The notes: a model not told the origin generated them from the sequence alone. 64,000 nucleotides of DNA from Bradyrhizobium sp. Ash2021 (GCF_031202265.1 NZ_CP100604.1:5872501-5936500), one strand, 5' to 3'. Positions 34,690 through 44,279 are shown, counted from the stretch's first letter. Made by a program: numbers and translations.

Positions 34690-37125
34690 TTAGGTGCGAG
34701 CGTCGCTGCTCTCTCTAAGAAAAAATGCCACGGGCACACTGGGTAGATGACTTTCCGAACTCGACATCAGCAGAAGTCGGTTGATGGCGTTGTCCTGAAT
34801 GCCCGCAAGCGGAAAAACACCAGAAACTCGAACCGCCTTTGCCGAAATGCGCGCCTTTCTAATAGCCGCCTGAATCGGCGCGTGCGCCCTCGCGAAGCGT
34901 CCAGCTAGTTGCGCCTCCCAGTTTGGTTTTTGAGCGCGACTGGCGAGATTTGACAGATACTTGAATATGTCTCGCATCAAAGCCTGATTAGGGGCGACGG
35001 TTTGGTCGAGGGCAAACGACGCGATATCCGCAACGCTCTGCGGAAAAGCAAAATCTGAACGTTCGATGCTACGCGCGAGGTCGGCTAGACCGAGTGAAGG
35101 CCCTCCCACTCGCTGACGGATGGCACCCCTTATTTCGTTCCAACGAAATGGACTGTCGGTGACGATGGATGCACCTGTTGCCTGAGCCAAATACATCGTA
35201 ATCTCGAAATTTGGAGCAAGCTTCATCATACTTAGCTGCCCGCCTTCGCCGCCGGCCAAAGAGTCCTTCTGCAGAACGGCCAACGGGTCGCTTTCCTTCA
35301 GTTGCTCTATGTAGTTGAGTGTCTCTTCCTGCCTCGCTGTGTCTATATTTGGCATAGCCCGGGATATCTGCGAACGCAGGACCTCGCGCGGGAACGACAG
35401 GATGTTGCGTTGAGTGTCCTCCTTCATGAGCCGTTCGATGCGGGGCTCGTTGCGGTGATCGATCCGAGTTCCAGCTGTTCGAGATTTGGCCATGTGAAGC
35501 ATTTGATCGCGCAAGTGGGCATCGAAGCTGCAAGGATCGGGAATCAGGTTGACCAGACCAAGTTCCACCAAGGGCATGACGGTGAAGAAGAATACGACTG
35601 CCTTTAAGAACTCCCCACGGTATGCTCTCGGATTTTTGACTGGATTGAATTTGTCTGCGAGCGTCCCGGCATGAACGAACGGGTGCTCGATTATTACTTC
35701 GCCGAAATACAGTGACGCTCCGAGTGCAAAATCGGTGATCGTCGTGGGATGGATTGAGCCGGTGTAGATTGCACGCGCCATCCCGTCAGGTTTTGGCAGC
35801 AATGCGAGCAGGTCGGTTTCGAGTGGCCACAGTCCTTCGTACAAACGATAAATCTTGCTGATCTGTTCGTCGGTCAGGTCACGTCGAACCTGAGTCCAAT
35901 CTTTATCCCCGTCGAGCCCCAGTACATTGACGATACCATTCTGCAACATCATATTTCGTTCGCGAATACTGCGCTCGCTCCAGGCGGGCCGCAGTGGAAC
36001 GGGTTTCAGCATGCAGCAGGCCTCGAAGGTCCGTCCATATCCGCAACCGCAGAGATCACCAGGTTTCAACGGCTCGGTAGGCAGGCGTTTCTTTAGGAAA
36101 TCACGCTCCTTTTCGGTTCTGCCAAACTCGTCCTGATAGTGGACACGCCCGTCCTCGAACTTTGCATACATCTCGCCGCCGAAGTGCCAAAGACCATCGT
36201 TGGGCGGGAGCAGAGTCGTCCGGAACTCATTCCAAGGCTCAACAACATATTTTTCGGGGGAGAGCCATTCTTTGCGACCGCCTGCAATGAAGCGACGCGC
36301 GCGTCGTTTTATAACGTAATTGACCCGATTTACTTCTTGGCTCGAAAGCTTTCGGGTTCGGATAAATGCATCGGTCCGAACCATCGACTGTCTGTAGTTG
36401 CGCGCGAACGTGCGCTTATCGAGGGGCTTGGTGGCCGGATCGCGTGCGTACTCAAGGTTTGTTAGAATCAGGCAGAAATTTCGATCCAGTGGGAAAATAG
36501 TCTGAGATGCCTTCAAGGCGATCGCGGGATCATTTGGGTAGGCACAGTCCTGACTATCAGGCCCGGCGGCGTGATTGTAGATCGTGACGGGATGGTCGCT
36601 GGTTATAAATTTCACATCGGCATCTTCAGCGGACACGATCTCCCGCACCCCCTCAGCCCAAATCTTGCAGTGAAGCATACGAATACCCTGCATCTCAGCC
36701 ATCAAGTCATTCTGGGTGAGCGTGGGATACTGGGCCTTTAGCCAATCGACCCCCTTTGGAGTGCGTGTCTTCTGAATATCGATGTACTCAAACAACGTCT
36801 GAAAATGACGATGCCACTCGCCGACATCAGAGCCTGCGTATGCCCTGATTGCATTTGCTCCCTTGGCATCGATATTGCCAAATAGATGGCGTTCGATCTC
36901 ATCGTTGATGGATGTTCCGAAAAACGTTGAATACAGATCGAGTTGACAAAAAGCGCGCGACGTCGGGGCTTCGAATAACGCTCTCTCGGTAATTACTCGA
37001 CCGTCACTGAGGACCCTTTGAGGCGGCTTCATGTTGAGATACGCAAGCGTATTTTGGCCTACCTCGAAAAACCCTTCTTGGTACCATTGCGGGACATAGT
37101 GATTGTTTCGCGTCTTCGACATCAT
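34690..37125 (-). CDS. Large DUF4238/SEC-C protein, accessory
   Basis: An 811-residue soluble protein. The N-terminus 'RNNHYVPQWYQEGFF' is the signature of DUF4238, a domain scattered in genomic islands with no proven function; it extends to about residue 270. Around residue 355-375 a SEC-C-like zinc motif appears, 'LKPGDLCGCGYGRTFEACC' (CxC and a later CC in place of the usual CH or CC). The remaining 430 residues form an unrecognised, mostly helical region with no transmembrane segment. Base composition is visibly less GC-rich than in the neighbouring genes, and the gene sits next to a repeat patch, both signs of horizontal transfer. It could be a defence or toxin-type protein; that is speculation. 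Two adjacent ATG codons (37125, 37122) are both possible starts. Confidence 0.7.
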   Translation of the reverse strand: MMSKTRNNHYVPQWYQEGFFEVGQNTLAYLNMKPPQRVLSDGRVITERALFEAPTSRAFCQLDLYSTFFGTSINDEIERHLFGNIDAKGANAIRAYAGSDVGEWHRHFQTLFEYIDIQKTRTPKGVDWLKAQYPTLTQNDLMAEMQGIRMLHCKIWAEGVREIVSAEDADVKFITSDHPVTIYNHAAGPDSQDCAYPNDPAIALKASQTIFPLDRNFCLILTNLEYARDPATKPLDKRTFARNYRQSMVRTDAFIRTRKLSSQEVNRVNYVIKRRARRFIAGGRKEWLSPEKYVVEPWNEFRTTLLPPNDGLWHFGGEMYAKFEDGRVHYQDEFGRTEKERDFLKKRLPTEPLKPGDLCGCGYGRTFEACCMLKPVPLRPAWSERSIRERNMMLQNGIVNVLGLDGDKDWTQVRRDLTDEQISKIYRLYEGLWPLETDLLALLPKPDGMARAIYTGSIHPTTITDFALGASLYFGEVIIEHPFVHAGTLADKFNPVKNPRAYRGEFLKAVVFFFTVMPLVELGLVNLIPDPCSFDAHLRDQMLHMAKSRTAGTRIDHRNEPRIERLMKEDTQRNILSFPREVLRSQISRAMPNIDTARQEETLNYIEQLKESDPLAVLQKDSLAGGEGGQLSMMKLAPNFEITMYLAQATGASIVTDSPFRWNEIRGAIRQRVGGPSLGLADLARSIERSDFAFPQSVADIASFALDQTVAPNQALMRDIFKYLSNLASRAQKPNWEAQLAGRFARAHAPIQAAIRKARISAKAVRVSGVFPLAGIQDNAINRLLLMSSSESHLPSVPVAFFLRESSDART

Positions 37126-37246
37126 GGCTGCCGTGCAATGCCCGCGTCTGCGTGCGCAATTCTAATGTTCGACGCATGCATACCCGGTTTTGCTACCCAA
37201 ACGCGAAGGCAGCGACACAAAACGCCCGAGATACACAGGTAAACGA

Positions 37247-38317
37247 TCAGCGAGCGACGACCTCGACTTCGCCGTCGACGCCGTTGACGACGTTGAAGGG
37301 CCGCTCGAACACCTTGCCCTCGTTCTTGGCGATGGCGCGGTATTCGCCTTCCGACAACACCACGCGCGGAAACGCGCCGATCGATTCCTTGATGACGTCG
37401 CCGCCCGGCGTAATCACCGACCAGGCGGTGTTCGCCAGCGCCTCGCCGCCCTTGTCGCTGACCAGTTTCAGCGTAATCACCGCGGCGCGATGGGTGACGA
37501 TCACGTCGGTGAGCTTGCCGGCCTGAACGCGGATATCCGAACGCACCACGGAATTGGCGTCGCCGTAGTTGGAGACGATGTAGTAGGTCCCCTCCGGCAG
37601 CAGCGCGACGTCGCCGGCCGCGACGTTGGGCACCAGCGCACCGCGCTCGGAGGTTTCGAACTGGCTGCCCTTGAAGATCGCGAACGAAATCTGGTTCTGC
37701 GGGATCTTCGACGTGCCGACCCGGCCCTCGATGCGCAGTCCGCCGGCCGGCAGCACGAAGGATTCGCGGTCGGTCTCCGACTTCAGGCTCACGGTGCGCA
37801 CCGCGCTGACGAGGCCAAGCGCGACGTGAACGACATAGTTGCCCGGCGGCAGCACGATGTTCGGCGTCGCGCCGCGCTCCTCGCGGATCAACTTGAAGGT
37901 GCCGGTGTCATCGGGCTTGTCGGCGAATACCCGCCACACCAGCCCGCTGTTGATGACCGGCAGATCCTTGCCGTAACGCGCCGTCAGCGACAGCACCGCC
38001 TGGCCCGCGGTGGGCGCGCCCGGCGGCGGCACCACCGGCGGGACGGTGGCGATCGACGGCTGCACGATAGTCGGTTGCGTCAACGGCGCGGGCAGGCTCG
38101 GGATCGATGCCGGCCCGGAGGGCGGCGCCAGGTTCATCGCCGCACCCGACGGCGCATCCGGAACCGAAGCCGGCGGCACCGGCGGCGGGCGGTCGCTGAA
38201 CATCTGGGCTGAGCCGGCAGCCGGAATCAGCAGCGCGGTCGCAAGCACCAGCGCCGGAAAAAGCCGTCCGGCCCGCCCGTATCCACCGATACCGTTACCC
38301 CGCGAAGTCATGGCCAT
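37247..38317 (-). CDS. Exported beta-rich protein of unknown function
   Basis: A 356-residue secreted protein. The N-terminal signal peptide is 'LFPALVLATALLIPAAGSAQ'. Next is a Pro-rich linker to about residue 110, and then several beta repeats with the recurring pattern 'LPPGNYVVHVALG', 'LPEGTYYIVSNYGDANS' and 'LSEGEYRAIAKNEGKVFE'. This [LP]-x-[GP]-G/E-x-Y element recurs at the end of three Ig-like or carboxypeptidase-regulatory-like domains, consistent with an extracytoplasmic scaffold or binding protein. No enzyme motif is seen. The ATG at 38317 is chosen from two close starts (38317, 38311) that precede the signal peptide. Confidence 0.75.
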   Translation of the reverse strand: MAMTSRGNGIGGYGRAGRLFPALVLATALLIPAAGSAQMFSDRPPPVPPASVPDAPSGAAMNLAPPSGPASIPSLPAPLTQPTIVQPSIATVPPVVPPPGAPTAGQAVLSLTARYGKDLPVINSGLVWRVFADKPDDTGTFKLIREERGATPNIVLPPGNYVVHVALGLVSAVRTVSLKSETDRESFVLPAGGLRIEGRVGTSKIPQNQISFAIFKGSQFETSERGALVPNVAAGDVALLPEGTYYIVSNYGDANSVVRSDIRVQAGKLTDVIVTHRAAVITLKLVSDKGGEALANTAWSVITPGGDVIKESIGAFPRVVLSEGEYRAIAKNEGKVFERPFNVVNGVDGEVEVVAR

Positions 38318-38542
38318 GCTTTTCACCGAAAACGCGGCAAATTCAAGCCTCCAGACCGGACTAAGGCAGGTCCGCCTTGGAACCGGCGTGAAGGCCCAAA
38401 TGTTAGTCAGCCGTCGTGGTCCAGTCACATTCCCTGCCTAGGCCAGCTTTCGCCGGGCATAAACCATGCATACGGAAATGCCTGGGGGCGAATCTGGCGG
38501 GGTCGCGTCGCGGCGCGTATCGTCGGCCGCAGGAGAGTTTTG

Positions 38543-39574
38543 GTGTTGGATAACTGGATGGGCCGCGGCCAAAAGGGCTCCGACGGCCGCGACAAGGTAG
38601 GGCTCGGCAGTATCCGCCGGCCGGTGATCGGGCTGGCGCTGGGCGGCGGCGCCGCGCGCGGGCTCGCCCATATCGGCATCGTCCGCACCTTGGTAGCCCA
38701 CGGCATCATTCCCGACATCGTGGTCGGAACATCGATCGGCGCCGTGGTCGGCGGGACCTATGCCACCGGGCATCTCGACACGCTGGAGCAATGGGCGCGC
38801 AGCCTGCAGCCGCGAAACATCCTCGGCTATCTCGACATCCGCCTCAACGGCTCCGGCCTGATCGGCGGCGCTAAGCTGGCCGCCCAGCTCGAGGCGGCGA
38901 TGGGACAGGCCCTGATCGAGGACCTGCCAGTGAAATTCGCCGCCGTGGCCACCGAAGTGCGCACCGGCCACGAGATCTGGCTGACCCATGGCCGCATCGT
39001 CGATGGCCTGCGCGCCTCCTATGCGTTGCCCGGTATCTTCTCGCCGGTGCTGGTCGGCGACCGCTGGCTGGTCGACGGCGCATTGGTCAATCCGGTGCCG
39101 GTGTCGGCGGCGCGCGCCTTTGGCGCGGAAATCGTCATTGCCGCCAATCTCTCCAGCGACATCTTCGCCCATGGCACGACGATCTATTCGCACGGCCCGT
39201 CGGCCGACGTCTCCGTCGTACCGGAGCCCGAACCCGAGCCGCCGAAACGCGGCCTTGGAAAATTCTTCTCCGCCGAACGCACCATGAAGCGCGAGTTCTT
39301 CGGCAGCGGCGGCCGGCCCGGCATCTCCAGCGTGATGGTCGATGCCTTCAACATCATGCAGGACCGCATCACCCGCGCGCGGCTCGCCGGAGACCCGCCC
39401 GACCTGTTGATCTCGCCGCGGGTCGGCGAGATCGGCTGGTTCGATTTTCACCGCGCCGACGACCTGATCGCCCACGGCGTGCGGGCAGCCGAGCGCGCCA
39501 TCGATTCGATTCAGGAGGCGATCCACATCCTGGCGCCGCCGTCGCCGCGCGACGCCGAAAAGACCAAGGAATAA
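38543..39574 (+). CDS. Patatin-like phospholipase (RssA type)
   Basis: A 343-residue lipolytic acyl hydrolase. The oxyanion motif is 'IGLALGGGAARGLAHIG', the nucleophile elbow 'VVGTSIGAVVGGTYATG' (GxSxG), and the catalytic Asp lies in 'DRWLVDGALVNPVPVSAAR'. All match the Ser-Asp dyad of patatin/RssA enzymes. The C-terminal 90 residues are a variable extension. The start is probably the GTG at 38543, seven bases after AGGAG; a TTG at 38540 is also possible. It ends directly against the convergent CBS gene with no spacer. Confidence 0.9.
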   Translation: MLDNWMGRGQKGSDGRDKVGLGSIRRPVIGLALGGGAARGLAHIGIVRTLVAHGIIPDIVVGTSIGAVVGGTYATGHLDTLEQWARSLQPRNILGYLDIRLNGSGLIGGAKLAAQLEAAMGQALIEDLPVKFAAVATEVRTGHEIWLTHGRIVDGLRASYALPGIFSPVLVGDRWLVDGALVNPVPVSAARAFGAEIVIAANLSSDIFAHGTTIYSHGPSADVSVVPEPEPEPPKRGLGKFFSAERTMKREFFGSGGRPGISSVMVDAFNIMQDRITRARLAGDPPDLLISPRVGEIGWFDFHRADDLIAHGVRAAERAIDSIQEAIHILAPPSPRDAEKTKE

Positions 39575-40003
39575 TCAGGCCGTCTTGATGTAATCGCGCA
39601 GCGCTTCCTGCTCGAGTTCGAATTCCCTGACCCGCCATTTGACGATGTCGCCGATCGAAATCAGGCCAACCACCCTGCCATCTTCGATGACCGGCAAATG
39701 CCTGAACTTGCCCAGCGTCATCATCTCCATGATCGCGGCAACCGTGTCCGACTGACGGCAGCTGACGACCTTGCGCGTCATGACGGCGCTGACGGGCTCT
39801 TCGAGCACAGCTGCACCGCGCTCGCCGAGCACGCGCACGATGTCGCGCTCCGACAGGATGCCTTCGACGCCGCCCTGGCTCATCACCAGTACCGCGCCGA
39901 TCTTGCGCTCGCCCAGCGTCTTGATGGCAGCCGAGAGTTTGACGTCCGGCTCGACGCTCAGGATCTGATGGCCTTTGGTATCGAGAATTGAACGTACCGT
40001 CAT
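39575..40003 (-). CDS. Two-CBS-domain protein
   Basis: A 142-residue protein made of a tandem pair of CBS domains: 'HQILSVEPDVKLSAAIKTLG' opens the first and 'TRKVVSCRQSDTVAAIMEMM' the second. The conserved 'GILSERDIVRVL' and 'GLISIGDIVKWRV' provide the (S/T)x(D/N) ribose-contact positions for adenosine nucleotides. It is a stand-alone regulatory module that probably senses AMP, ATP or NADH and acts on an unknown partner. It abuts the patatin gene stop to stop. The upstream 220 bp to the rhomboid gene hold no gene. Confidence 0.9.
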   Translation of the reverse strand: MTVRSILDTKGHQILSVEPDVKLSAAIKTLGERKIGAVLVMSQGGVEGILSERDIVRVLGERGAAVLEEPVSAVMTRKVVSCRQSDTVAAIMEMMTLGKFRHLPVIEDGRVVGLISIGDIVKWRVREFELEQEALRDYIKTA

Positions 40004-40223
40004 TGTCGTCTCCCTGAATCCGTTCGTGCCCTTTCAAGGGCTCGACTTTGTTCGCGAGTCTTCAATCAACAGCGCCGCGCCGGTTTCGTTTCGGGGCGCG
40101 ATAGGCAAGCACGGCTGTCATGCATGGCAGCAGGCTTTGTGTTCGTCACAACATTTCGAAGATGATGAATGAAATCGCCTTTCGCCGCAAGCGGCGATCA
40201 GACGCAGCAGTCAGACTTGCCAA

Positions 40224-41018
40224 TCAGACTCGGCCCGATCCGTCCCGCGACGCATGTGCAGCATGCGCTGCTGCGCGCGGCACCGGATCGAACAGCGAAA
40301 ACAGCATCAGCCCGGCGAGGAATCCGCCGATATGCGCCTGCCAGGCGACGCTGGCGCCGTCGGCGCCGATCGCGATCGATCCGATCCCGAAGATGATGTT
40401 GACGCCGAACCAGACCGCCAGAAACCCTAGCACGCGCCCATTGCGCAACGCGCGCGCCAGCGAGAGCGCGGGTACTTTTGCCGCGGCGTCGGCATCGCCC
40501 CGACTGAACGAGAGGAAGCTTCCCCGCACGAAGGCAAAGCGAATGGCGGCCGCCATGGCGCCGGACACCGATGCCGAGGCGCCGATCATCGGTGCGATCG
40601 CATGTTCATGGGTGAGCAAATGCGCCAGCGCGCCGGCCGCGGCCGTCACCGCCATGAACAGGAAGAACCTGACAGCGCCGAACCGGCGCGCCAGCGCGCT
40701 GCCGAACGGCAACAACCACAACACGTTGAACCCGATATGGGTGAGATTGGCGTGCAGCAGCGAATAGGTGACGAAGGTCCAGACCTTGGCGCCGGCGCCG
40801 CCGGGAAAAGTGATGTCGAGCAGCGTCGAATCGTAGCGCTTTGGGATGAAACCGAAGACGTCGATGGTCCAGTTCTCGAGTTCCGGCGGCAGCAACACCC
40901 GCAAGTGAACGACCGCGAGCAGCGCGACATAGGCGGTCAGCGCACCCGGCAGGGTCAGGATCGGCTCGCGCGGGGCGTCCGGCGGCAATTCTGGCGGAGA
41001 TTCGAATTGGGATTCCAA
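40224..41018 (-). CDS. Rhomboid-family intramembrane serine protease
   Basis: A membrane protein of about 264 residues with roughly six helices. The rhomboid-defining elements are 'YSLLHANLTHIGFNVLWLLP' (H-x-N-type helix 2), the Ser site 'MIGASASVSGAMAAAIR' (GxSG-like SVSG) and the His in 'WQAHIGGFLAGLMLF'. The Ser-His dyad is thus present. The start is uncertain: I place it at the TTG at 41018 beside a GAGG-like site. No ATG lies between there and the first helix, and the upstream in-frame extension runs through a terminator-like hairpin. Substrates are unknown. Confidence 0.82.
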   Translation of the reverse strand: MESQFESPPELPPDAPREPILTLPGALTAYVALLAVVHLRVLLPPELENWTIDVFGFIPKRYDSTLLDITFPGGAGAKVWTFVTYSLLHANLTHIGFNVLWLLPFGSALARRFGAVRFFLFMAVTAAAGALAHLLTHEHAIAPMIGASASVSGAMAAAIRFAFVRGSFLSFSRGDADAAAKVPALSLARALRNGRVLGFLAVWFGVNIIFGIGSIAIGADGASVAWQAHIGGFLAGLMLFSLFDPVPRAAAHAAHASRDGSGRV

Positions 41019-41105
41019 GGGGTCCAGGACCTCAGACGGGTAGCTCGGTGAGCAATGGACTGAGATAGGCGGCTTTGCCCGCACTGTGCAAGTGCACAAA
41101 TCGCA

Positions 41106-41140
41106 AAGAAAAAGGGAGGGCTCTGAGAAAGCCCTCCCTG
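41106..41140 (-). terminator. Rho-independent terminator, minus strand
   Basis: Read on the minus strand it is a perfect 8-bp stem (GGGAGGGC / GCCCTCCC at 41138-41114) followed by TTTTTCTTT. No annotated minus-strand gene ends here: it lies about 96 bp upstream of the rhomboid start. It must therefore end an unrecognised transcript, possibly a small RNA. Confidence 0.75.
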
Positions 41141-41210
41141 ATGTGCCGATCTTCTCGCGCGCCCCAAGGGAACGGGGACACATCCCCACCCCTCCCCGCG
41201 CGATGACCAA
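41106..41210 (-). ncRNA. Candidate small RNA ending in the 41106-41140 terminator
   Basis: A minus-strand transcript of about 100 nt would contain a 7-bp GC stem (TCGCGCG at 41203-41197 pairing with 41161-41155). Its loop is rich in GGGG tracts and it would end in the perfect terminator hairpin. No promoter is resolved and the 5' end is a guess. The evidence is an orphan terminator plus an upstream hairpin. Confidence 0.35.
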
Positions 41211-41471
41211 ACTGTTTGACGCCACCTGTGTACCAACCGCGCCGGTAACCTGGAGATAAGCCGGCGCGACCCGATGCGTTCCACCCTACTCACGCCGGAC
41301 GGCGATCGCCAAGCTCATAGTTAACTTAACGTTAACAACGCAAAGTCGCCCCAAAACGCGGCTGCGGCATGGACGCTGCAAAGCCTGTCCTGCACAACAA
41401 CCAAGGCAAGGCGCGTGCGCGAAAGCGGGACAGATGTGTCCCACCGAGGCAGGCGCGGAGCAAGGATTACG

Positions 41472-42026
41472 ATGAAACATCCGTCAAGCCGCGAGTTCTT
41501 TGCCTATTGGGACGCGAAACGCAGCAATGCGCGCGCACCGGACCGCAGCGAGATCGAGCCCGGCGCGGTACGCGACCTGCTCGGCGATATCTTCGTGCTC
41601 TCATACGATAACGACGCCGGCTATCCCTTTCGGGTGGCCGGAACCCGCGTCTGCGCCCTGCTCGGCCGCGATCTGAAGGATCGAAGCTTCTCCGGCCTGT
41701 TTGCGGAAGACGGCCGGCGCGAGATCGAAGACATCATCACCTGCGTTGCCGAAGAAATGCTGGCCGCCGTCGCCGGCATCACCGCCACCTCCGAAGACGG
41801 TCGGCCAGCCCATCTGGAATTGCTGCTGCTGCCGTTCAACAACCGCGCGCATGCGCCGATCAGCCTGACCGGATCGCTGGCGCCGTTCGAAGGCGATCTG
41901 GGTAAATTGCGGGATTTCAGGCTGACTTCGTGGCGCTATCTGCACCGGCCGGAAAAACTGGTTCCCCGTGCCCTGCGCAAGCTCGCGATCGCCCGCGGCT
42001 TCATGGTGTATGAAGGGCTGAGCTAG
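41472..42026 (+). CDS. PAS_5-family domain protein
   Basis: A 184-residue single-domain cytosolic protein of the PAS_5 (formerly DUF1419-like) family common in rhizobia. The opening 'SREFFAYWDAKRSNARAPDR' and 'PFRVAGTRVCALLGRDLKDR' are typical. No output domain follows, so it would act by protein contacts or in ligand sensing. AAGGA precedes the ATG at 41472. It is convergent with the poxB-like gene, 21 bp apart. The long upstream region contains hairpins but no gene. Confidence 0.8.
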   Translation: MKHPSSREFFAYWDAKRSNARAPDRSEIEPGAVRDLLGDIFVLSYDNDAGYPFRVAGTRVCALLGRDLKDRSFSGLFAEDGRREIEDIITCVAEEMLAAVAGITATSEDGRPAHLELLLLPFNNRAHAPISLTGSLAPFEGDLGKLRDFRLTSWRYLHRPEKLVPRALRKLAIARGFMVYEGLS

Positions 42027-42047
42027 CGCCGCGAGCGCCGGTCCACG

Positions 42048-43784
42048 TCAACGCGACAACAGATTGGTCTTTGCCAGGTCCAAAACCTCGTCGCCGCGGC
42101 CACTCATCACGGCTTTGAGCACCCACAGGCTGAAGCCCTTGATCTGTTCCACGGTGATCGTCGGCGGCATGGACAGTTCCTGCGTCGCTGTGACGACGTC
42201 GAGGACGGCAGGGCCGTCGTGGGAGAATACGTCGCGGATCGCAGATGGCAGGTCTCCTGGATCGTCGACCCGCACGGCGTGAATACCCATTGCGCGGGCC
42301 ATGGCCGCGAAATCGGGATTTTGCAATTCAACACCGGACTCGATAAATCCCGCGGCTTTCATCTCCAGCGCCACAAAACCCAGGACGCCATTGTTGAAGA
42401 TCACGACCTTCACGGGCAACTTCATCTGCGTCAGCGTGATCAGGTCGCCCATTAACATGGCGAATCCGCCATCGCCCGACATCGAAATGACCTGCCGCCC
42501 CGGCTGCGAGGCCTGAATGCCGATCGAATGGGCCATGGCGTTGGCCATCGAACCGTGAACCCATGATCCGACCAGGCGACGCCGCCCATTCATGACAAGA
42601 TAACGCGCCGCCCAGATGGTTGGCGTGCCGACGTCGGCGGTGAAGACCGCGTCTTCGGACGCTAGCTCACTCAACAGGCGCGCCAGATATTGCGGGTGGA
42701 TCGGCTTTTGGCCGGGCGTGCCGCGGGCAAGTTCGTCCAGTCCTGCGCGGGCCTTCTTGTAGTGGCCGAGGCTGTCGTCGAGATGTTTGGTGTCGGTCTT
42801 TGCCGACAATCTCGGCAGCAGCGCGTCGATCGAGGCGCCAACGTCACCCACAATGCCGAGATCGAGCCTGCACCGGCGGCCCAGATTCTCGGGCCGGATA
42901 TCAATCTGGGCAATTTTCGCGTCGGCCGGCAGAAACTGCTTGTAGGGAAAGTCCGTCCCCAGCATGAGCAACACGTCGCAGGCGTGCATCGCTGCATAGC
43001 CGGACGAGAAGCCGATAAACCCGGTCATGCCGACATCGTAGGGGTTATCGAACTCGACGTGCTCCTTGCCGCCAAGCGCATGCACCATCGGGCTCTTGAG
43101 CGTCTCGGCAAGCCGCATCAGGCGGTCATGGGCGCCGGCACAGCCGCGGCCGCAGAACAGTGTGATACGCCTGGTACTGTTCAAGAGTTCGGCCAACGCG
43201 GTCAATTCCGGTTCGGCAGGCCGAACGACGGGCGCGACCGGCAGCAGTCCGGCATTTGGTGAAATGCTACGCCTGGGCGCCGGCCGCAGTGCGACGTCGC
43301 CGGGGATGACGAGAACCGCGACGCCACGCCGCCCGACAGCGGCACGAATAGCGTTCTCCAGAACGTATGGGAGCTGCGCCGCATCGGAGACCAGTTCGCA
43401 GTAGTGACTGCATTCCCGAAACAATTCCTGCGGATGGGTCTCCTGGAAGTAGCCGCCCCCGATTTCACCGGAAGGAATCTGCGCGGCGATCGCCAGCACC
43501 GGGGTGCGGCTGCGGTGAGCGTCGAACAGTCCGTTGATGAGGTGAAGATTACCCGGACCGCACGAGCCCGCACATACCGCGAGTTGGCCCGTGATCTGGG
43601 CTTCGCCGGCGGCTGCGAAGGCGGCCACCTCTTCATGGCGGACGTGGATCCAGTCGATCGTTTTCCGTTTGCGCAACGCGTCGGTCAGACCGTTCAGACT
43701 GTCACCGACCACGCCAAAGACGCGTTTGACCCCTGCCTGGACCAGCGTTTCCGCAATGAGGTCGGCGACATTTTCGATCCGCAT
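42048..43784 (-). CDS. Thiamine-pyrophosphate pyruvate dehydrogenase/oxidase (PoxB-like)
   Basis: A 578-residue ThDP- and FAD-type enzyme of the acetolactate synthase superfamily. The catalytic Glu lies in '[20 protein letters not shown]'. The ThDP/Mg motif is '[20 protein letters not shown]' and then '[16 protein letters not shown]' (GDG-x25-NN). The opening '[20 protein letters not shown]' and the C-terminal amphipathic region fit E. coli PoxB, which oxidises pyruvate to acetate and CO2 with ubiquinone at the membrane. Substrate preference cannot be read with certainty, and other 2-ketoacid decarboxylases share this outline. The ATG at 43784 starts the conserved domain; an upstream extension to 43913 is not conserved. 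Confidence 0.85.
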   Translation of the reverse strand: MRIENVADLIAETLVQAGVKRVFGVVGDSLNGLTDALRKRKTIDWIHVRHEEVAAFAAAGEAQITGQLAVCAGSCGPGNLHLINGLFDAHRSRTPVLAIAAQIPSGEIGGGYFQETHPQELFRECSHYCELVSDAAQLPYVLENAIRAAVGRRGVAVLVIPGDVALRPAPRRSISPNAGLLPVAPVVRPAEPELTALAELLNSTRRITLFCGRGCAGAHDRLMRLAETLKSPMVHALGGKEHVEFDNPYDVGMTGFIGFSSGYAAMHACDVLLMLGTDFPYKQFLPADAKIAQIDIRPENLGRRCRLDLGIVGDVGASIDALLPRLSAKTDTKHLDDSLGHYKKARAGLDELARGTPGQKPIHPQYLARLLSELASEDAVFTADVGTPTIWAARYLVMNGRRRLVGSWVHGSMANAMAHSIGIQASQPGRQVISMSGDGGFAMLMGDLITLTQMKLPVKVVIFNNGVLGFVALEMKAAGFIESGVELQNPDFAAMARAMGIHAVRVDDPGDLPSAIRDVFSHDGPAVLDVVTATQELSMPPTITVEQIKGFSLWVLKAVMSGRGDEVLDLAKTNLLSR

Positions 43785-43980
43785 GATTGCCCATCCATTT
43801 TTCCGCGCGTCAGGGATAACGCGACTGAACCGATTGGCCAGGACGGTCCATGATGTGCGGCGCGATACAATCGCGCAAGTCCGTAGCCCGATCACAGATT
43901 TGTGCGGCAACAACGATCGCGACGTTGCGCGGAGATCCGAAATCGAGCGCCGTCAGCGTCCAATTGCAAACATACCTTCA

Positions 43981-44079
43981 CGACCTCGCGGCGCGATACG
44001 CCCGAGTCGTGCAAGAGGTTCTCGCCCTGAGAAACGAGGGCGCAGGGAATGCCGGGTGCACGCTGCACCCGCGGTCTCG
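43981..44079. repeat. Dispersed repeat, second copy
   Basis: It shares most of its sequence with 34001-34098, including GCGCAGGGAATGCCGGGTGC and GCTGCACCCGCGGTCTCG. Here it abuts the 3' side of a broken IS5 transposase fragment, so the repeat and the transposase relic form one composite patch within the 727-bp gap 43785-44511. Confidence 0.8.
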
Positions 44080-44279
44080 CGATTTTGTTTCGGCGGAATG
44101 TTCGCCCATGCTCCTTGCTGGCGAGCAAGCTCTCTGATCCAGTCAGCGTCGTAGCCGCGATCCGCGAGCAACATTGTTTGGAGAAGCAAGGCGCTTAGGA
44201 GAACCGAACAAAGCCGATTGTCGTGCGCCTCACCTGGCGTGAGCGCGAGATGGACTGGTAGGCCATTGCTGGCATGGTG
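44079..44279 (-). pseudogene. IS5-family transposase fragment
   Basis: An internal piece of a transposase remains in one frame: 'GLPVHLALTPGEAHDNRL', then 'MLLADRGYDADWIRELARQQ' and 'GAWANIPPKQNR', which contain the second catalytic Asp region of IS5-type enzymes. Upstream the match fades into scrambled sequence ('CRLREHHASN'), and downstream it runs into the dispersed repeat. Start, first Asp and final Glu are all missing, so it is a relic of an element unrelated to the one at the left edge of the window. The remaining sequence to 44511 holds no gene I can support. Confidence 0.8.

Larger units (their letters stand above)
41019..41471. other. Intergenic region with hairpins and possible small RNA
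   Basis: 453 bp between the rhomboid start and the PAS gene. It contains a strong minus-strand terminator (41106-41140), a GC-rich hairpin (41155-41203) and the string CACATCCCCACCCCTCCCCG (41179-41198), which recurs exactly at 51257-51276. Small open frames in it lack ribosome sites and coding character. Confidence 0.6.
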
